From contig QXVZ01018938.1 in NCBI GenBank assembly GCA_008931825.1, positions 1-34,695 of the forward strand: a DNA stretch of 34,695 bases. The letters are read 5' to 3'. The translations under genes were made by a program, and so were the position numbers. Under the pieces are notes generated by a model. It was not told where the DNA came from, did no database searches, and saw nothing but the letters and a program-made list of their open reading frames with translations. Origin of the DNA: Phallusia fumigata (lineage: Eukaryota > Chordata > Ascidiacea > Phlebobranchia > Ascidiidae). Below are positions 1 through 12,300 of the stretch, piece by piece. How positions within the stretch are numbered: the first letter of the stretch is position 1; each line of letters starts with the position of its first letter.

Positions 1-243
1 TTTCATCTCGTATTTACTTGTTAACAACATAAAGCAAAAAACCGCGTAAACAATTTAAAACAGCGTTTCACTCTTTCTGTTTGAATTTAAATAAACGTTA
101 TCTAATGTGACGAATGAAAATAGGCATTTTTTTCAAAACAGCTGCTCAGTAAAATGTGTACGGTCGCTTTGAATTCCTTTTAAACGTTACTGTAAACCCC
201 GAGGCCACAAACTATGTCCTTACTTCACTTTTTCTCCCAACAG

Positions 244-397
244 TTTCGATTCGTTTATCAGCGAGCTGCACGAAGGAATGAGCGACATCGTCTCGCTTGA
301 CTGGAATTTCGGTTCCAAGCCCAACGACGACGCTGGGGAAAGTACCGGGTCCGCTACTGTGAATCACGAAAAAGCGGCTGGTGACGTCACGCAGTGA
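244..397 (+). CDS. terminal exon of an unidentified gene (partial)
   Basis: A pyrimidine-rich acceptor (ctcccaacag, ending at 243) is followed by an open frame of about 50 codons ending in TGA at 395-397. The exon begins one base before the first full codon, so the preceding intron is phase 2. The peptide starts FDSFISELHEGMSDIVSLDW and ends in a Ser/Gly/Asp-rich tail (GESTGSATVNHEKAAGDVTQ). It is acidic and has no recognisable domain. The rest of the gene lies left of the window. Base composition is clearly more GC-rich than the flanks, as expected for coding sequence. I do not recognise the family. Confidence 0.55.
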
Positions 398-2595
398 TCT
401 CGAGCACTCCGCCCTGATCGGGATGAATTAAGATGCGCTTGGCTCGTGTGGAGCTATAATGATCCCAGGGAAGTGACGATGCGCCTCCTAGCACCCAGAC
501 TGAAACCATCGCTGTGCAATGAAAGATGCAAGTGAAATGAACAACTGTAGTTTGCGAATCGCACTGGTTTGCCGGTGATAAAATTTAATGAGCTTACAAT
601 TTTAGCGTTATTTTTTTTAATGAACCTAGCAGCATATTGTACCAATAACATTCGACTTGTAACATAACGAAACCTTCCAACCTCGCTTGACCGAGTGTCA
701 TGGCGGGTTGGGATCTATATGTGCGCTAAATTTCACCAGAATCCGTAAATTCGTGACACAAGGAAATGAGTTATGGAAAAAACTGCGACTACATTGATGT
801 TTCCAATTTATTTTCTGACTTAAAAACCATAATTTTAACCAGAACTCTAAAAAATGGACAAAGCTGCCAAATAATTAAATCGTGAACTCTGTCAGTTCGA
901 CTTTTATCATTTCTGTTGAATGAAATATATGCCTAAATGCAACTGCAGTGTTTTTTACCGCACTGCTGCAGGTTTGCCGCTTTTAGTGAGTTTTATCGTT
1001 AGGTAGTGTTGCTGTTTCCGTGTTTGCTTGTTCGTTTGTGGTTGGTCTCGTAAACTGAATGAAACGCTGTTGGTACCTACAATATTTCGGTGCATAGCAA
1101 CTGCCGCTTTTTAGAACTGCGAGGACATTCGACACACAAATCTAAATGTCTTCAAAATATGAGGGGTCATATACATGAATACCTAAAATAATCTCCTGCG
1201 CTTCCCTCGAAAGAGTTGTTTTTCGCCGAACAGTTGACTTTTATGCAACATTTGCGATTGAGGCCAACGATCCATAAAATGGCCAATCCATTATGGATTA
1301 AATAAAAAAAAATTATGTTGGTTTATTCATTCAAATTTGGTTGTTATTAACAAAAAAAAACAATTGAATTTTGTCACAAAAAGCAATGCACAACCTTTGT
1401 GCAGTTGTCGCGCACCTTTTTTCGTTTTTCCACAAATTTTTTCAACGAACTTGAACTAAAAAAATATTGTGTACCAAATGCTTTAGCCTGATGTTGCATA
1501 TGTTTCAAAAACAATATGAATCGAGTGTTTATGCAAAAGTGAAATTTTGCCCCTTTCTCTTCACCTTTTCATTGTGCCATTGTCTCTCGTCACTTATAGT
1601 TACAACTTTATTTTTTCAAGCGTGGTGCGTTTTTAACACACTGCCAACACAGTTTAGCATGTTCAAATCTTTCTCCAAAAAAACAAATTATTCTGTTGGA
1701 AATACAATTAGTCAAATCGAGGGCCTTTGCAGCGTGTATGTGGAAACAATGGAAACCACAATCTTTTTCGTCAAAGCAGCCCTTAGTTGAATATAAAACC
1801 ATCGAAGCAAAGGTGCTTACAGTGACAAGTACTTTCAGGTAGGCGCAGTATTCAGGAACGCTTAGTGATAAGATTACACGTGATTTAGGCTTTATCTATG
1901 CATTAAAAATTAAAATGCGCTAATAAAATCAGGGGTCAGCATGAGAGCCCGATACAAATACGGTTTGTTGAATTCTGTTCTGTGAACACCAGGAATTCTA
2001 CAATGAAAATTTGACTTGGGCGATTTTCTTGTTAAAAGACTAAACCAAAACTTTACAAGCAAACGTTTGTTAGTTTATGTTTGAAATTGAGGTAGGGGCC
2101 AAGCTCAACAAGAGGTATAGGGCCAAGTTTGTAAATTTGTACCAAGCGATTCGGGTTTGTTCTGATTCACCTAAATGATAACCGGAACCGATTTAAAAAC
2201 TTCTACAACGACAAATTAATGTTTTTAAATCATTCCAATCATTTTTCTGTGAACAGTTATTTTGGTGTTTTATAGCATATGGACACTTCTTTGAAATAAA
2301 AACTTCAAGAATGAAAAAGTTGTGCACCCCAGCATCAGGGTACCGTTTACATCTAACAATATTCTGTGTGTATCCGCAAACACAGTAAAAACACATCGAT
2401 TGTACATCAACAAGGCGTATCTCCGAAGAAATCAAGTTGATGTTGAATGAGGACTGTAACAACAAACATTATCTTCGATTTCTGTCCATTGTTAGTGCTC
2501 TGATACTATCAATACATTTTCCCTTGCCATATAACCAGCGCAACAGTAGGATTTTTGGTGAAGCTTTTAGTGCTGACTTTAGGCCAAGTTCTATA
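398..2595. other. intergenic region, no gene seen
   Basis: This is AT-rich sequence with homopolymer runs. The open frames near 1467-1802 and 2193-2465 have low complexity, no domain similarity and overlap each other on both strands. An isolated hAT-like terminal motif (caggggtcag) occurs near 1931, but I found no inverted partner. Nothing else is supported. Confidence 0.5.
1301..1306 (+). terminator. possible poly(A) signal AATAAA for the gene ending at 397
   Basis: AATAAA lies in the run attaaataaaaaaaa about 900 bp after the stop at 397. It is the first clear plus-strand canonical signal I noticed downstream. The distance makes the assignment weak. Confidence 0.2.
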
Positions 2596-3765
2596 ATGTT
2601 TATCACTGTACGCTTTGGTAATGACCAGAAGCAGATTTTTAATCCGGATTGCATGGTGATTAACCTTCTCAAGGAAATGAAAGGAAAATGCAGAGTTGGT
2701 TTGAGCCAGGAAATCGATTTAACCGATGAAACTGGTATGTTGTTTATTTGGAATTTTTTTAACAATTTACGACGTAAACAGTTTGTTTTTTAGGTTTACT
2801 CATTGGAATAAGCAAGGCAAAACCTGAAGATCGTGGTCTTCGTTTGCTGGTTCCTCACGAAACCTACATTCTTGTAGAGAAGCGTGAAGCTGCTTCGGCA
2901 AACAGCAGTTCGACCGAGGACAGACTGCGCGTTTTGCGAGAGAGATTAGGAAAAGTAAAATAAAGAAATACGTTGTTATGTTACGCTTTAAATTTCCATC
3001 CACATTTAGAACACTAAACACGGACCTGTTTATAATTCTTATCAAAACATACTGGCCCAAATAGTTCTTATCACTGATGATGGCATGAGTTATTGCCGAA
3101 ACGTTTGATGGAATAAAGCATGTCGCTTTTAAGAACCATCCACATTTATATTTGAGGTTTAGTAACGGTCAATTTGTTGTTTAGCTAATAAAATTGTATG
3201 ACAGTTGCATCCACTTAAATGAAAATGTGCAGCTCAAATGGTGCTGCAGGTCGTTCGTTGGGCAAGAGTCTCACCCTTTATTGTTTTTGGCCACCAATTT
3301 CGCTACGCTAAAAAGTTTATGTTTCAGTTTGTTTTATCGTGAGCAAAATGTGATTGATGTACTATTTGTGCATCCAGCATGACCGGTCACATCGCATGGC
3401 ACGCACTTTGCCCAAGGATCATTACTTTCCACTTCTCTTGTGCGTCAACAAACTTTACCCGGATTATGTTTTCCATCGAAGTGCAGAAGAGAAAAAGACC
3501 ATCATCAAGAGAAACCAAAAAGGTAAAAAAATATCGAACTTTGTACATTGTGTTTGCCATTAATGATAGTGCTGCTTGATGGATTGTCGATAACTTAATT
3601 TTGCAGTTTTGTTTTTAACTATTTTATGTTGTAGAGCACAAGACAGTGACGCCAACACGGGAATCGTCACCTGGATTGTCAAGAAAGTCGATTTTTTCAC
3701 CAACGCGTTTTAAACAAAGCGCCAAACGCACTATGGCTGTCAGGCGACTGACTCTCATCACATAG
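2596..3765 (+). CDS. CXorf65/C22orf15-family protein, 4 exons, about 191 aa
   Basis: Exons are 2596-2734, 2794-2954, 3378-3522 and 3635-3765, with all intron phases agreeing (1, 0, 1). The N-terminus MFITVRFGNDQKQIFNPDC and the DLTDETG motif at the end of exon 1 match the start and the L-DETG region of vertebrate CXorf65/C22orf15, a ubiquitin-like-fold family of unknown function. HETYILVEKRE in exon 2 matches the family's TYYVCKVERG segment, and YFPLLL in exon 3 matches its VPLL segment. The C-terminus is basic and Ser/Thr/Pro-rich. An in-frame ATG exists upstream in the open frame, but 2596 is chosen because family members start with MFI. Exon 2 would read into TAA (2961-2963) if the 2954/2955 donor (GTAAAA) were not used, giving a truncated 102-residue form. 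Exons 3-4 are less certain than exons 1-2. Confidence 0.75.
3071..3120 (+). repeat. possible retroelement 3' tail fragment in intron 2
   Basis: The segment contains ctgatgatggcatgag, then tgccgaaacgtttgatg, then aataaag. The order (GATGATGG, short spacer, CCGAAACGT, AATAAA) resembles the 3' end of many LINE/Penelope-type retroelements in invertebrates. No coding remnant is visible next to it. The resemblance comes from pattern memory only. Confidence 0.35.
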
Positions 3766-4004
3766 CTTACCGACAGAGTTATTTTTTTTATCTTGGAGCT
3801 AGAGTTTCAGATAAATGTGACTTCGCCTCAGCATTTAATATTTTTCATTGTTTCTATCGCTTGACGCCCAATGGTATGATCAAGACATTGTTCTTGTATC
3901 ATTACTTCAGAAGAATGTAATGCCTAGTAAAATCCTTCATACGTTTATGGCGTAGTCAAAAGTGGTCCTAAAAAAACCTACATCAGATATAAGGTGTAAC
4001 TGAC

Positions 4005-4010
4005 AATAAA
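4005..4010 (+). terminator. poly(A) signal AATAAA of the CXorf65/C22orf15-family gene
   Basis: AATAAA occurs about 240 bp after the stop at 3765, in ctgacaataaaaaagg. It is the first canonical signal after the stop. It lies between the two convergent genes and about 320 bp before the MRPL3 stop on the other strand. Confidence 0.45.
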
Positions 4011-4332
4011 AAAGGAAAATACAGAAACTTCAGGTTGATTGTGCAACAGGATTTTGCATTGACGTAATGCACTTTCCTTTCAAATCCAACAATCCTCGGA
4101 ACAGAACTCACAGGTTTGTGTATGTGGCATGTGCCTCATTTTTCTGTGCTTGGCAAAATTATCGAGGGTGCATTCATAGGGTGTACAGATTCGTGATATA
4201 TCTCTTCTGGTAATTCTTCATTTGTATTGTTCGGTATATAATTGGGAAAAGGGCCTAAAAATAAAAAGTTCACAGGTTGTATAAAACAAAACCAAGTTTT
4301 ATATGGTAAATCATGTCGTTTTGAGCATAATT

Positions 4333-6390
4333 CTAGTTTGGTGTTTTACATATGTTGTTCCCAAAAGTAAATGACTGGTCGTTTTCTTTATTTCCATATT
4401 TACTTAGAATTAGTAAAGCTGTTACAACTTGTTTAACAGCACAGCATACTTTCAAGTTACCTATTAGTTGTTGAGCTTCCTCCTCATTTTTTGGCTGTAA
4501 TCTTTTTACAGAGGTGTCACTGATTTTTACAAATTGGTTAATGTGGCCTGCAAACCTTCCTTTTACATATATCACATTGTACCTTGTGTTGATGCGAAGA
4601 ACCTTTCACAAAAAAAATGTGAAGCAATACCATTTCAAGTACAATAAAAATGTTGAATATGATAAATACACAGTAAATACTTTGTTTCATGCAACGCATA
4701 CCTGCAAGCCCCTAATATTTTCGTAGGTGCCTCCAAGCTGACCAGGCATTTTCTTGCCCTTAGTAACATTGCTACCAGCTCCAAGGGAACCAATTCGCCT
4801 GTGCCAAAGTTTTGAGTTGGGATGTCCTCCAGCCATTTTCCAGCGCTGCATAACACCCTGGAATCCATATCCAATACTGCAAAGCAGAATGTATTGCTTA
4901 TATGGGTGTACGTTACCATAGTTTGTAAAAAATGATATGAAATGTTGGCTGAATATTAACAAAACAACCAGATTTGCTGCATACATATACAAATGACAAA
5001 ATTTCATACCTTGTGTTATGTCTAATATTTTGCATTACCTTTTAGCCAAACAATCAACATACTGTCCAACCCTGAAATGCATGGCATTTAGTGGAGTTCC
5101 AGGTTTTAGGGAAGCATTTTCTGTGACAAGAAAACGAAAACACTTTGCTTTCATTGGAATGCCAGCATCGCGGCAAAACTGTGTATAGTTTTCATTTCTC
5201 TGAAACACAAAAATCTTTTTCAAACTTGAGACACTTTACACTTCTAAGTTAGTAAAATATAGATTAAATGGCTAATGTGCAGTACTACTTCCCCTCTTTA
5301 AAACTTTGTGTAAAAAAAAACAGTTACCCACAGACACATGCAGCTTACCAGTGTGTATATATACAGAGTGGCTTATGTACATGCATTAAGCACATGCTAT
5401 AATGTTAACTGGATTCACACTATTAGTTACTTACATAGAATGGGCTTGCATTTTTTGCACCAACAAGAATCGCAGCAGTTTTATTGTTGTAATCTTCTTT
5501 TGAAAAGTATTTTACAACATTGCAGTCAAGAATCTGCGGGTAGAAAATAGAGAAAGACGCATTTATTACAACATTGCATAAATACAATCCCAACCAAATA
5601 TTAAAATACAACAAACACTATTTAGTCTAAAAGGATTTGTCAGATAAATTTTTCTGGAAATTTGACCTGTATAAGGGTTGAATTGCAGTATGTTCCATCT
5701 TTGAACCAAATTGGATGAACACCCAACTTTATACCAACGGCACCACAACGCTGGGAACCTAAAACAATGTCTTGATTACACCGACAACCAAAAATATTTT
5801 AAAATGCATCTATACAACTAACAGGGGTATGTATGTTTTCAAACAATATTGTACCACACTAGCCACAAACTAAAATCATAAAGTTACATTTTTGCCTGTA
5901 TACACACCTTTTTCCCAATCATGAACTGGCCATAATTCATCACTTAATGGTGTATTTATAGTTTCTTTTTGAAGACGTTCACTATCATTCCTAGCAACTT
6001 CGGTTAAAAACTGAACATTTTCTTCTGTCAAGTCATAATCCCATGACCATCTCGGTGCAGGTAGTTTATGTACAGGTACAAATTTGTCCGATCTTATACC
6101 ATATTTGTCTGTATATCGGACAGCAAATCTCTCGCCTCTTTTTACAGCATTGACAGGTTCTACAGGCATAAAGAGATTCTTTTGTCGAGGAGTTCTGTGC
6201 CTATACAACCAGAAAAAGGGTCATATTTTATTTATCACACAAAATTACACTTTTCATGCATTTTCTCAACAAAATAAGTTCTCAAAAAACAAGCATACCT
6301 TTTGGCAACATATTTTCTATTGCCATGAAATCCTCTTTTACAAAAACAGCAAGGAGTTTCAACAGATACCAACAGCTTGGTTGCTAGCAT
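4333..6390 (-). CDS. MRPL3: mitochondrial large-subunit ribosomal protein uL3m (MRPL3), 7 exons
   Basis: Exons in transcript order: 6390-6299, 6200-5908, 5758-5667, 5533-5435, 5199-5039, 4876-4702, 4602-4333. All phases join (2,1,0,0,2,0), giving about 393 residues; human MRPL3 has 348. The N-terminus MLATKLLVSVETPCCFCKRG is Ser/Thr- and Arg/Lys-bearing, as for a mitochondrial import signal. The uL3 core is clear: LWPVHDWEKGSQRCGAVGIK, LGVHPIWFKDG, ASLKPGTPLNAMHFRVGQYV, IGYGFQGVMQRWKM, KKMPGQLGG and VIYVKGRFAGH each align with human MRPL3 (for example GTPLYAAHFRPGQYVDV and GKGFQGVMKRW). The protein binds 23S-like rRNA near the peptidyl-transferase centre of the mitoribosome (known for the family). 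The C-terminal exon extends past the family core with a sequence ending FTFGNNICKTPN. Confidence 0.95.
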
Positions 6391-6650
6391 TGTTCGAGAT
6401 ATCAGGTAACATTAACTGATAAACTATCAGATTTCCAAACGCATCATGTATATTCTTTAAATCATGTTCACAGTTCAGTTCATAGTACAGCGCCCTGTGC
6501 AGTGTTTTCTACATTTGAGTAATATTCAATTATAATTTGATACTTAGACACAAAAACAAAGTTTTACGACTAACAGAAAGGCGTTACAGGCTTTTTTAAT
6601 TGGAAATACACAAAATACACATATTAAAACTGAAACACCATAATCTTCCC

Positions 6651-6901
6651 GGGAGGCATGTACTTCGATTATATTCACTTCCATTCAAGAAAGGTCGACC
6701 GAACTGTTGTCAAAATACGCCAGTAGATTTGTTTGATTGGTATTTCATGCTTCTCCTTGATTGAAAAAAAAGATTGTCGAGTAATGCTCATACTGAGTTC
6801 ACCAAAAATATTGGAAAATAGATTAGTCACATCAAAACAACACCTTACCGTGGATAAAATTGCTTTCACATAAGCTTGAAACACCGACTTTCGATCAAGC
6901 A
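6651..6901 (-). pseudogene. weak two-exon candidate with a UPF0029/IMPACT-like DRKSxFQA motif
   Basis: On the minus strand, an acceptor-like site (ataatcgccag) is followed from 6901 to 6849 by codons reading LDRKSVFQAYVKAILST and then a strong donor, GTAAGG. DRKSxFQA is the hallmark start of the UPF0029/IMPACT N-terminal domain. The next plausible exon reads EKHEIPIKQIYWRILTT and stops at TGA around 6675; it does not continue the IMPACT pattern (ATHNIYAYR is absent). It ends about 285 bp upstream of the MRPL3 start. It may be a decayed fragment, an exon of a gene I cannot assemble, or chance. Confidence 0.15.
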
Positions 6902-7003
6902 CTGGCGATTATCAAAAACCCCGAACGTCGATGCCTATTCTCCCGCAACAACTTGGGTGAAAATATCTTTATGTAATTACCGCCTTTGTGTGTGATTTAA
7001 AGC

Positions 7004-7060
7004 AGGGCTACTCAACTGTTATGAGCAACGGTTCAGTTGGATAAGGTCAATATTTACAAA
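7004..7060 (+). mobile_element. possible hAT-type terminal sequence (decayed MITE)
   Basis: CAGGGCTACTCAACTG at about 7004 resembles the terminal inverted repeat consensus of hAT (Charlie-like) elements. It is followed by a degenerate region with a 77-codon open frame (7037-7270) that I do not recognise. I see no matching inverted copy nearby and cannot confirm an 8-bp target duplication. Confidence 0.25.
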
Positions 7061-7270
7061 GGTCCCATCATAAGGCGGGGGCAAAAATACATTGGGGGTC
7101 TGACGCGAAAAGCGCGTATTTCAAACACCTCCGATTCTGTACGAATATTTTGTAAGTGTGGTATGAAACAATCGAAAAGCGCTGGTTTAAAACAATATAA
7201 CTGTTCAAATAAGTACGACTGCGTTGGAATGTTCAAAAACTTTGTTAAATTTCGCAAAGATCCAACTTAG

Positions 7271-9396
7271 GATCCTGGTATTTCAAGCGACGACCGCTTT
7301 CCCTCTATTTAGACACATTCTCTAAATCGGTAAGTTTGGGTAGTAAATCAAAATTTGCGCCAAATAAGACCCTGCAAGCTTTTTCTGCCACCATATCACA
7401 TAGTTTTAACAATTTGCATGCAGTTGTGATGCCTTTGCGGGGTTTTTGTGACGTAACAACCAATTAATAGGTTGTTGTTGCACGAGGCGCAAACTGTTGC
7501 GGTATCCTGTGACAGATATTTCTAAATTTTACACAAAATTTGATATTTTAGCTATTTTTACAGCAATAAAATAGTCTAACATTGTCCTCCAAAAAGAGGA
7601 CGTATGGTGGCCTAACTTTGTGTGATTGTATAATTTATTCACTACAAGGAGGCGCTTTTGCTTCAAAGGACGTTTAGAGGGCATCGTTGTCGTGTAATCA
7701 AATCAAACGCACGCAGCCGGAAGCTACTCTCTGCAGTTAGGTGTAGAGTTTTTGTAGCACCTTCTCGTAGCTCTACGCAACGTACAACGCTGTAACAAGC
7801 AAACTCGAAATAACAGGCAACGTGATTCGTTTAGCTTTCTTTGTTAAAACGGAGAATATGCACGAGAACAATGTGTCACACGCAATGCATTTACACACGA
7901 AAACGTTGAGCACCAAGAGAGATAAGGTCGGATTAAGAATGTGCGATTAGTGAATTAACAGTAATGGCTCTAATGCTCCCGTGATGCGATAAACACGATT
8001 TATATTGGAAACCCAAACGCGTACCGCATTTATAATAAACAAACTCGCAAAAAAATACGGCAATTTTTCTAAACCTACGGAAGCAATCTAAAAGCGAAAG
8101 ATTTAAATTTACAGTAAAAGTTGCCAATTTGATATGTAGAGAATCGAGTTCATTCGAAAAGCTTACATTTGATCTTAAACCGGTATCGCGTATCAAAATG
8201 CAAAAAGTGTCTGTTCGCAGAATCAAAGCGAATACTTCTGTTTGTTGGTTACATATATGATTGACTATAAATGTAGGCTAAATCCTAAGAGCCGGTGTGA
8301 AGCACTCACATTAACCAACTCGCAAAAACGTTTGTACAAACTCAAAAAGAAACGAAATAAAAGAACGAAAAAACAGCATATAATGCCACACGTGCACTGT
8401 AACACACAAATTATACAGCCGATTTCAGCTCCGGGTGAAAAGTGGTGTGCCGATCATTAAAATATGCATGCAAGTTGTACGCTACACTTAAGTGATTGTC
8501 GACAAGCAAGAAATGGTGCAAAGTCACACACAGCCGATCCCGAGTCAAAGATTTTGAATGATGCCGTTTTGGCAACTACTACGTCACAAACGCAAATCAC
8601 GTGACAAATTGTTTCGAAATAGGCCCCAACGTTGGAACGCGCTGTATAGGCAAAAACAAACACAAGCAACACTTTATACACTCTTGGTCATTCCGCAATA
8701 CAAATGCACGCAATCGGGAGTAGACAGCGATATACAAGCCTTAAGGCGGCGCGTGTGTCAGGCAAGATGCGCGCACGAAATGTCGAAACTGCTCGGCCGG
8801 GTCGCAGCACAATGCTTTTATTGACACAGTCGCGACGCACGCGTAATTTACAGCACTTTCAAATGCTTTTCAAACAGATGTATAAGTGCATTGCCGAGGG
8901 ACCGCACCGAGTCGGTAGGGCGCGGCCTTGCAATCACAATGATGGGATATAATCATACGCTTGGGGTGTTAGTTTGCAATAAAACGCGGTATGCGAGGAC
9001 TTGTGTACACAATCACAGCAGCTAATTGCCACTTGGCGAGGGATGCTGCATATATATGTTCATTTCGTACAAGTACTATATTACGGTAACCCCAAACATA
9101 AGTGTACATATAAATTCATGTAGCAAACAGAGCGAAGTAAATTCATGGTTGGTCACACAATGAGAGTTAAGGACTTTATATACATACAAAATAGGCCAAA
9201 GCACTTTACCAGCACAATGAATGTGGAATAACAGTATAAAAAACAAGTAGAAAGTATCTGCTGAAAAACTAGTTCCAGGGTTTAGAAAATTAATGCATTG
9301 TAACTATTTGATTTGATTGAGTAAATATAGCTTGGCACTATTACTCTGGTCGAACAATTCATTTTGTGAATGCCGACTGCTTGGCGACCAGGTCAC
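7271..9396. other. intergenic region; CpG-richer patch 8240-8950, no supported gene
   Basis: No open frame here shows domain similarity or a convincing exon series. The stretch 8500-8950 is richer in GC and CpG than its surroundings and holds an E-box (cacgtgac near 8597) and several acgtcac-type motifs, so it could be a promoter for a transcript I cannot place. The minus-strand AATAAA at 8817-8822 (plus TTTATT) could end a long EPB41L5-like 3' UTR. Confidence 0.3.
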
Positions 9397-12300
9397 TCAT
9401 ACCTCTATTCCATAAGCCTGTCTTGCGCTAGCTCGACTGTACTGGGCATTTTGTGATGAGTTGTAGTGGTTCTGGGGTGCAGGTTTGGGAGGATTCCTGC
9501 ATGAAAACATACATACAATACTTCCCTTTATCTGTATAAAGCCAAAGCCAAACAATTGTATAAAAACAGCCCATCCAGTCATAAGGCAACAGAACAGGTG
9601 TACAATAAACCTGTACAGCAATGGTTTTACACACACCTGTTATGTGGTGGCAGAGTTGGAGGAGCAGCAGGACCATGCTGTGGCACAAATCTGCTAAAAG
9701 GCTGGTTGTCTGTTGGGACAGGTCGCTGTTGCATCGCTACAGGCAATATAAGTTGTTTAGTACAGTTTATTCTGCTGTTTTAGAAAACAAAAAAACTTAA
9801 CAACAACATGCTAAGTGTGATGTTTAGTGTAACTTAAGTTGGGTTTAAAAATCCTGATTTTAAATGAAGTTAGTAAACTATAAAGGAATACTTATGCATT
9901 AAACAGCAAACACATGCAAAAAAGATTTACACCAAAGTATTAGATTTGATTTTTTGTTTGGATTTCTTAATAATTAGTGTGTTCTATTTGGTACTAGGAT
10001 CTTAGGGTTGTACTTTTCTTGTTTGTTTAACAGACGAGAGTCTCATAAAGCAACATGTTTTTGTGACAATACTAAAATTAGGTAAAATGTAGCAGTAGGT
10101 AAAGCAAGTCATTCGATGTTTAAGCCTAAACAGTTAACAGTGAACAAAAAGGAACATAGTTGGGACAGTGACAAACAACATTGCAACATGAAAATATGTC
10201 GTATTACACATGTCAAGCATATGGCTCATGGTTAAACAAATACTATGTGTGTTTCTGGGTGGTCTTACGTCGTCTGAATGTCGGCCGCCTCGAATATCTT
10301 TTGCTTGGACGCCTTTCGAAGCTGACTGACTTGCGAGCAGGTTGATTTCTTGTGATTTCAAACTCTGTCCTAACGCTGGGCCTGAATCTGGTTAAGAAGA
10401 CAGAAATCATGTAACAACAATGTCATAGTAACAAAATGCAAGTTCTGTAAAATGATCTTACCTAGAACCAAGTCTTAGCATTTGTTGTCTTTGTCCTTGG
10501 TTGACATTGGATTTGAGACGGAAAAATGCATGATGTTCCACTGCGCACTTCCACAAATGTTTGCAGGCTTTTGGGTGATCAAGGCGAAAGACAAACGTGT
10601 GCTCCTGTTCAACACCCTAAACAAGCAAAGTCCAGCTTTTATCTAATTCTAGATGATTTGTATATGGTTTGCAGACATTGTTTAAAAGTTTGTTTTCTCA
10701 TGAGTAAAAACAACATAGCTTGTCTGATGTGCTATGTTGTTAATTGGCTCTCATGACACAGCATTATTTTTGTCTTTGTTTCTGTTGTACACTGTTGATA
10801 GGTTAGAATAAGCAAGGGCAACAAATGCTACTGTTGGTCCTTTCTTTGGCAAATTTTCACATTTTTTTAATTACCCTGTCATCATCTTCTGTTACAACAA
10901 GCATGAGTCTCTTGCCCTTGAAGTCTAATCTCTTTATCTTGGGCCAGAAGAAGAGGCCGATTTTCTGATCACCTTCGAACACAAGTACTCCAGTTGGAGT
11001 GAGGCCCAAGCTGTAGTTGTTTCCATCTTTACCCTGGAAAGACAAGAATAGAATATAAATATACCTCTTAGGACATACACTAAAAAACAAGATACCTGAA
11101 TTTTGAAAAAATCTTGGCAAATGCAGCATTATATGTGGTTGTTAAATAGTTTACTACTAACATAGCAAATAATTAGAAATAAATGTTGGTAGGTCATGAG
11201 AGCTGGAAGAGATAACTGCTAGTCATTCACAACTCACTAGAAATATTTTCTGATTATAAAACTAACTATATAAACTTGATTTTGCAGCTTCCTTACTTTT
11301 ACTTGATGCATATCAACACCGTACATCTCCCGCCACTTGGCAATGTTAAGAAAGTTCAATTCTGCATCAGCTGGTGTCTGCCCCCTGAAAACATTTTAAC
11401 AATATGTCACTTTCTAACTAAAGTGTATGCACAGCCTCCACAGAAACAACACATACTTGCAAGCCTTGTATGCTTCGATGGCTTCAAGTTCAAACTGTTC
11501 AGACTGATTGGGTACAAATCGAAACTCGGAGATAAAATATGGATTGTGAACATCAGGATCATAGTCACCAAGTTCAGCTGGAAATAGTTTAACATTTATG
11601 CAACCAGGAATCACAGGAATGTCTAACTATACCATCAGTCAGAATTCCCTGCATGCTTAAGGTCATGATGAGAGTTTGACAAACAAACATACTGATGATT
11701 TATTGTGTAAATACTAGCACAGCAAACGTTAAATAAAAATGAGACACATACAACTAGTCATACAACTTATCTTACAGACCATATAAGTTAATAAGCTTAT
11801 ACATACATTGCAAAGAATATCCTGCTAGTTGCACAGAAACATCAAAGGGACATGACAATTTTGCTTGCAAAATATCTTGTTTGAGCTGAAGAAACTAACT
11901 ATATAAACTTGATTTTGCAGCTTCCTTACTATGAAAACAATATGTGTCCCCTTTCAGGAAGGGGACCCATAATTAGTTGGTAAGGTAATAGTCAGAATGT
12001 CTAATATGGCTATTAGATTTTTGGCCTTGTTTTTTAAAAACCGACTAAATAAACTCAGTGAAGTGTTTTTGAGTAAAGATCTTTTTTGCTTTTGTCCAAT
12101 CCGGATGCAAAGTTCATAATTTTTGGCCTTAAGAAAGAGATTACAGTTTGAAATTCAAGTTGAGGCCAGCAAAAAAGTGAACAAACTAAAGCTGGGTTTG
12201 TAAATTACCAACCTTGTCAGTTCCTCCTGCAGAAGGTTTGGCTCAGATGAATAAAACTTCACCCTAAAGTGAAATGTGTAGGGAGGGCCAATCTTAACCT

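Noticed and set aside
3379..3579. Alternative frame across exon 3 of the CXorf65-family gene
   Set aside because: The frame reading YFPLLL and joining EHKTVTPTRES keeps family similarity; this one does not.
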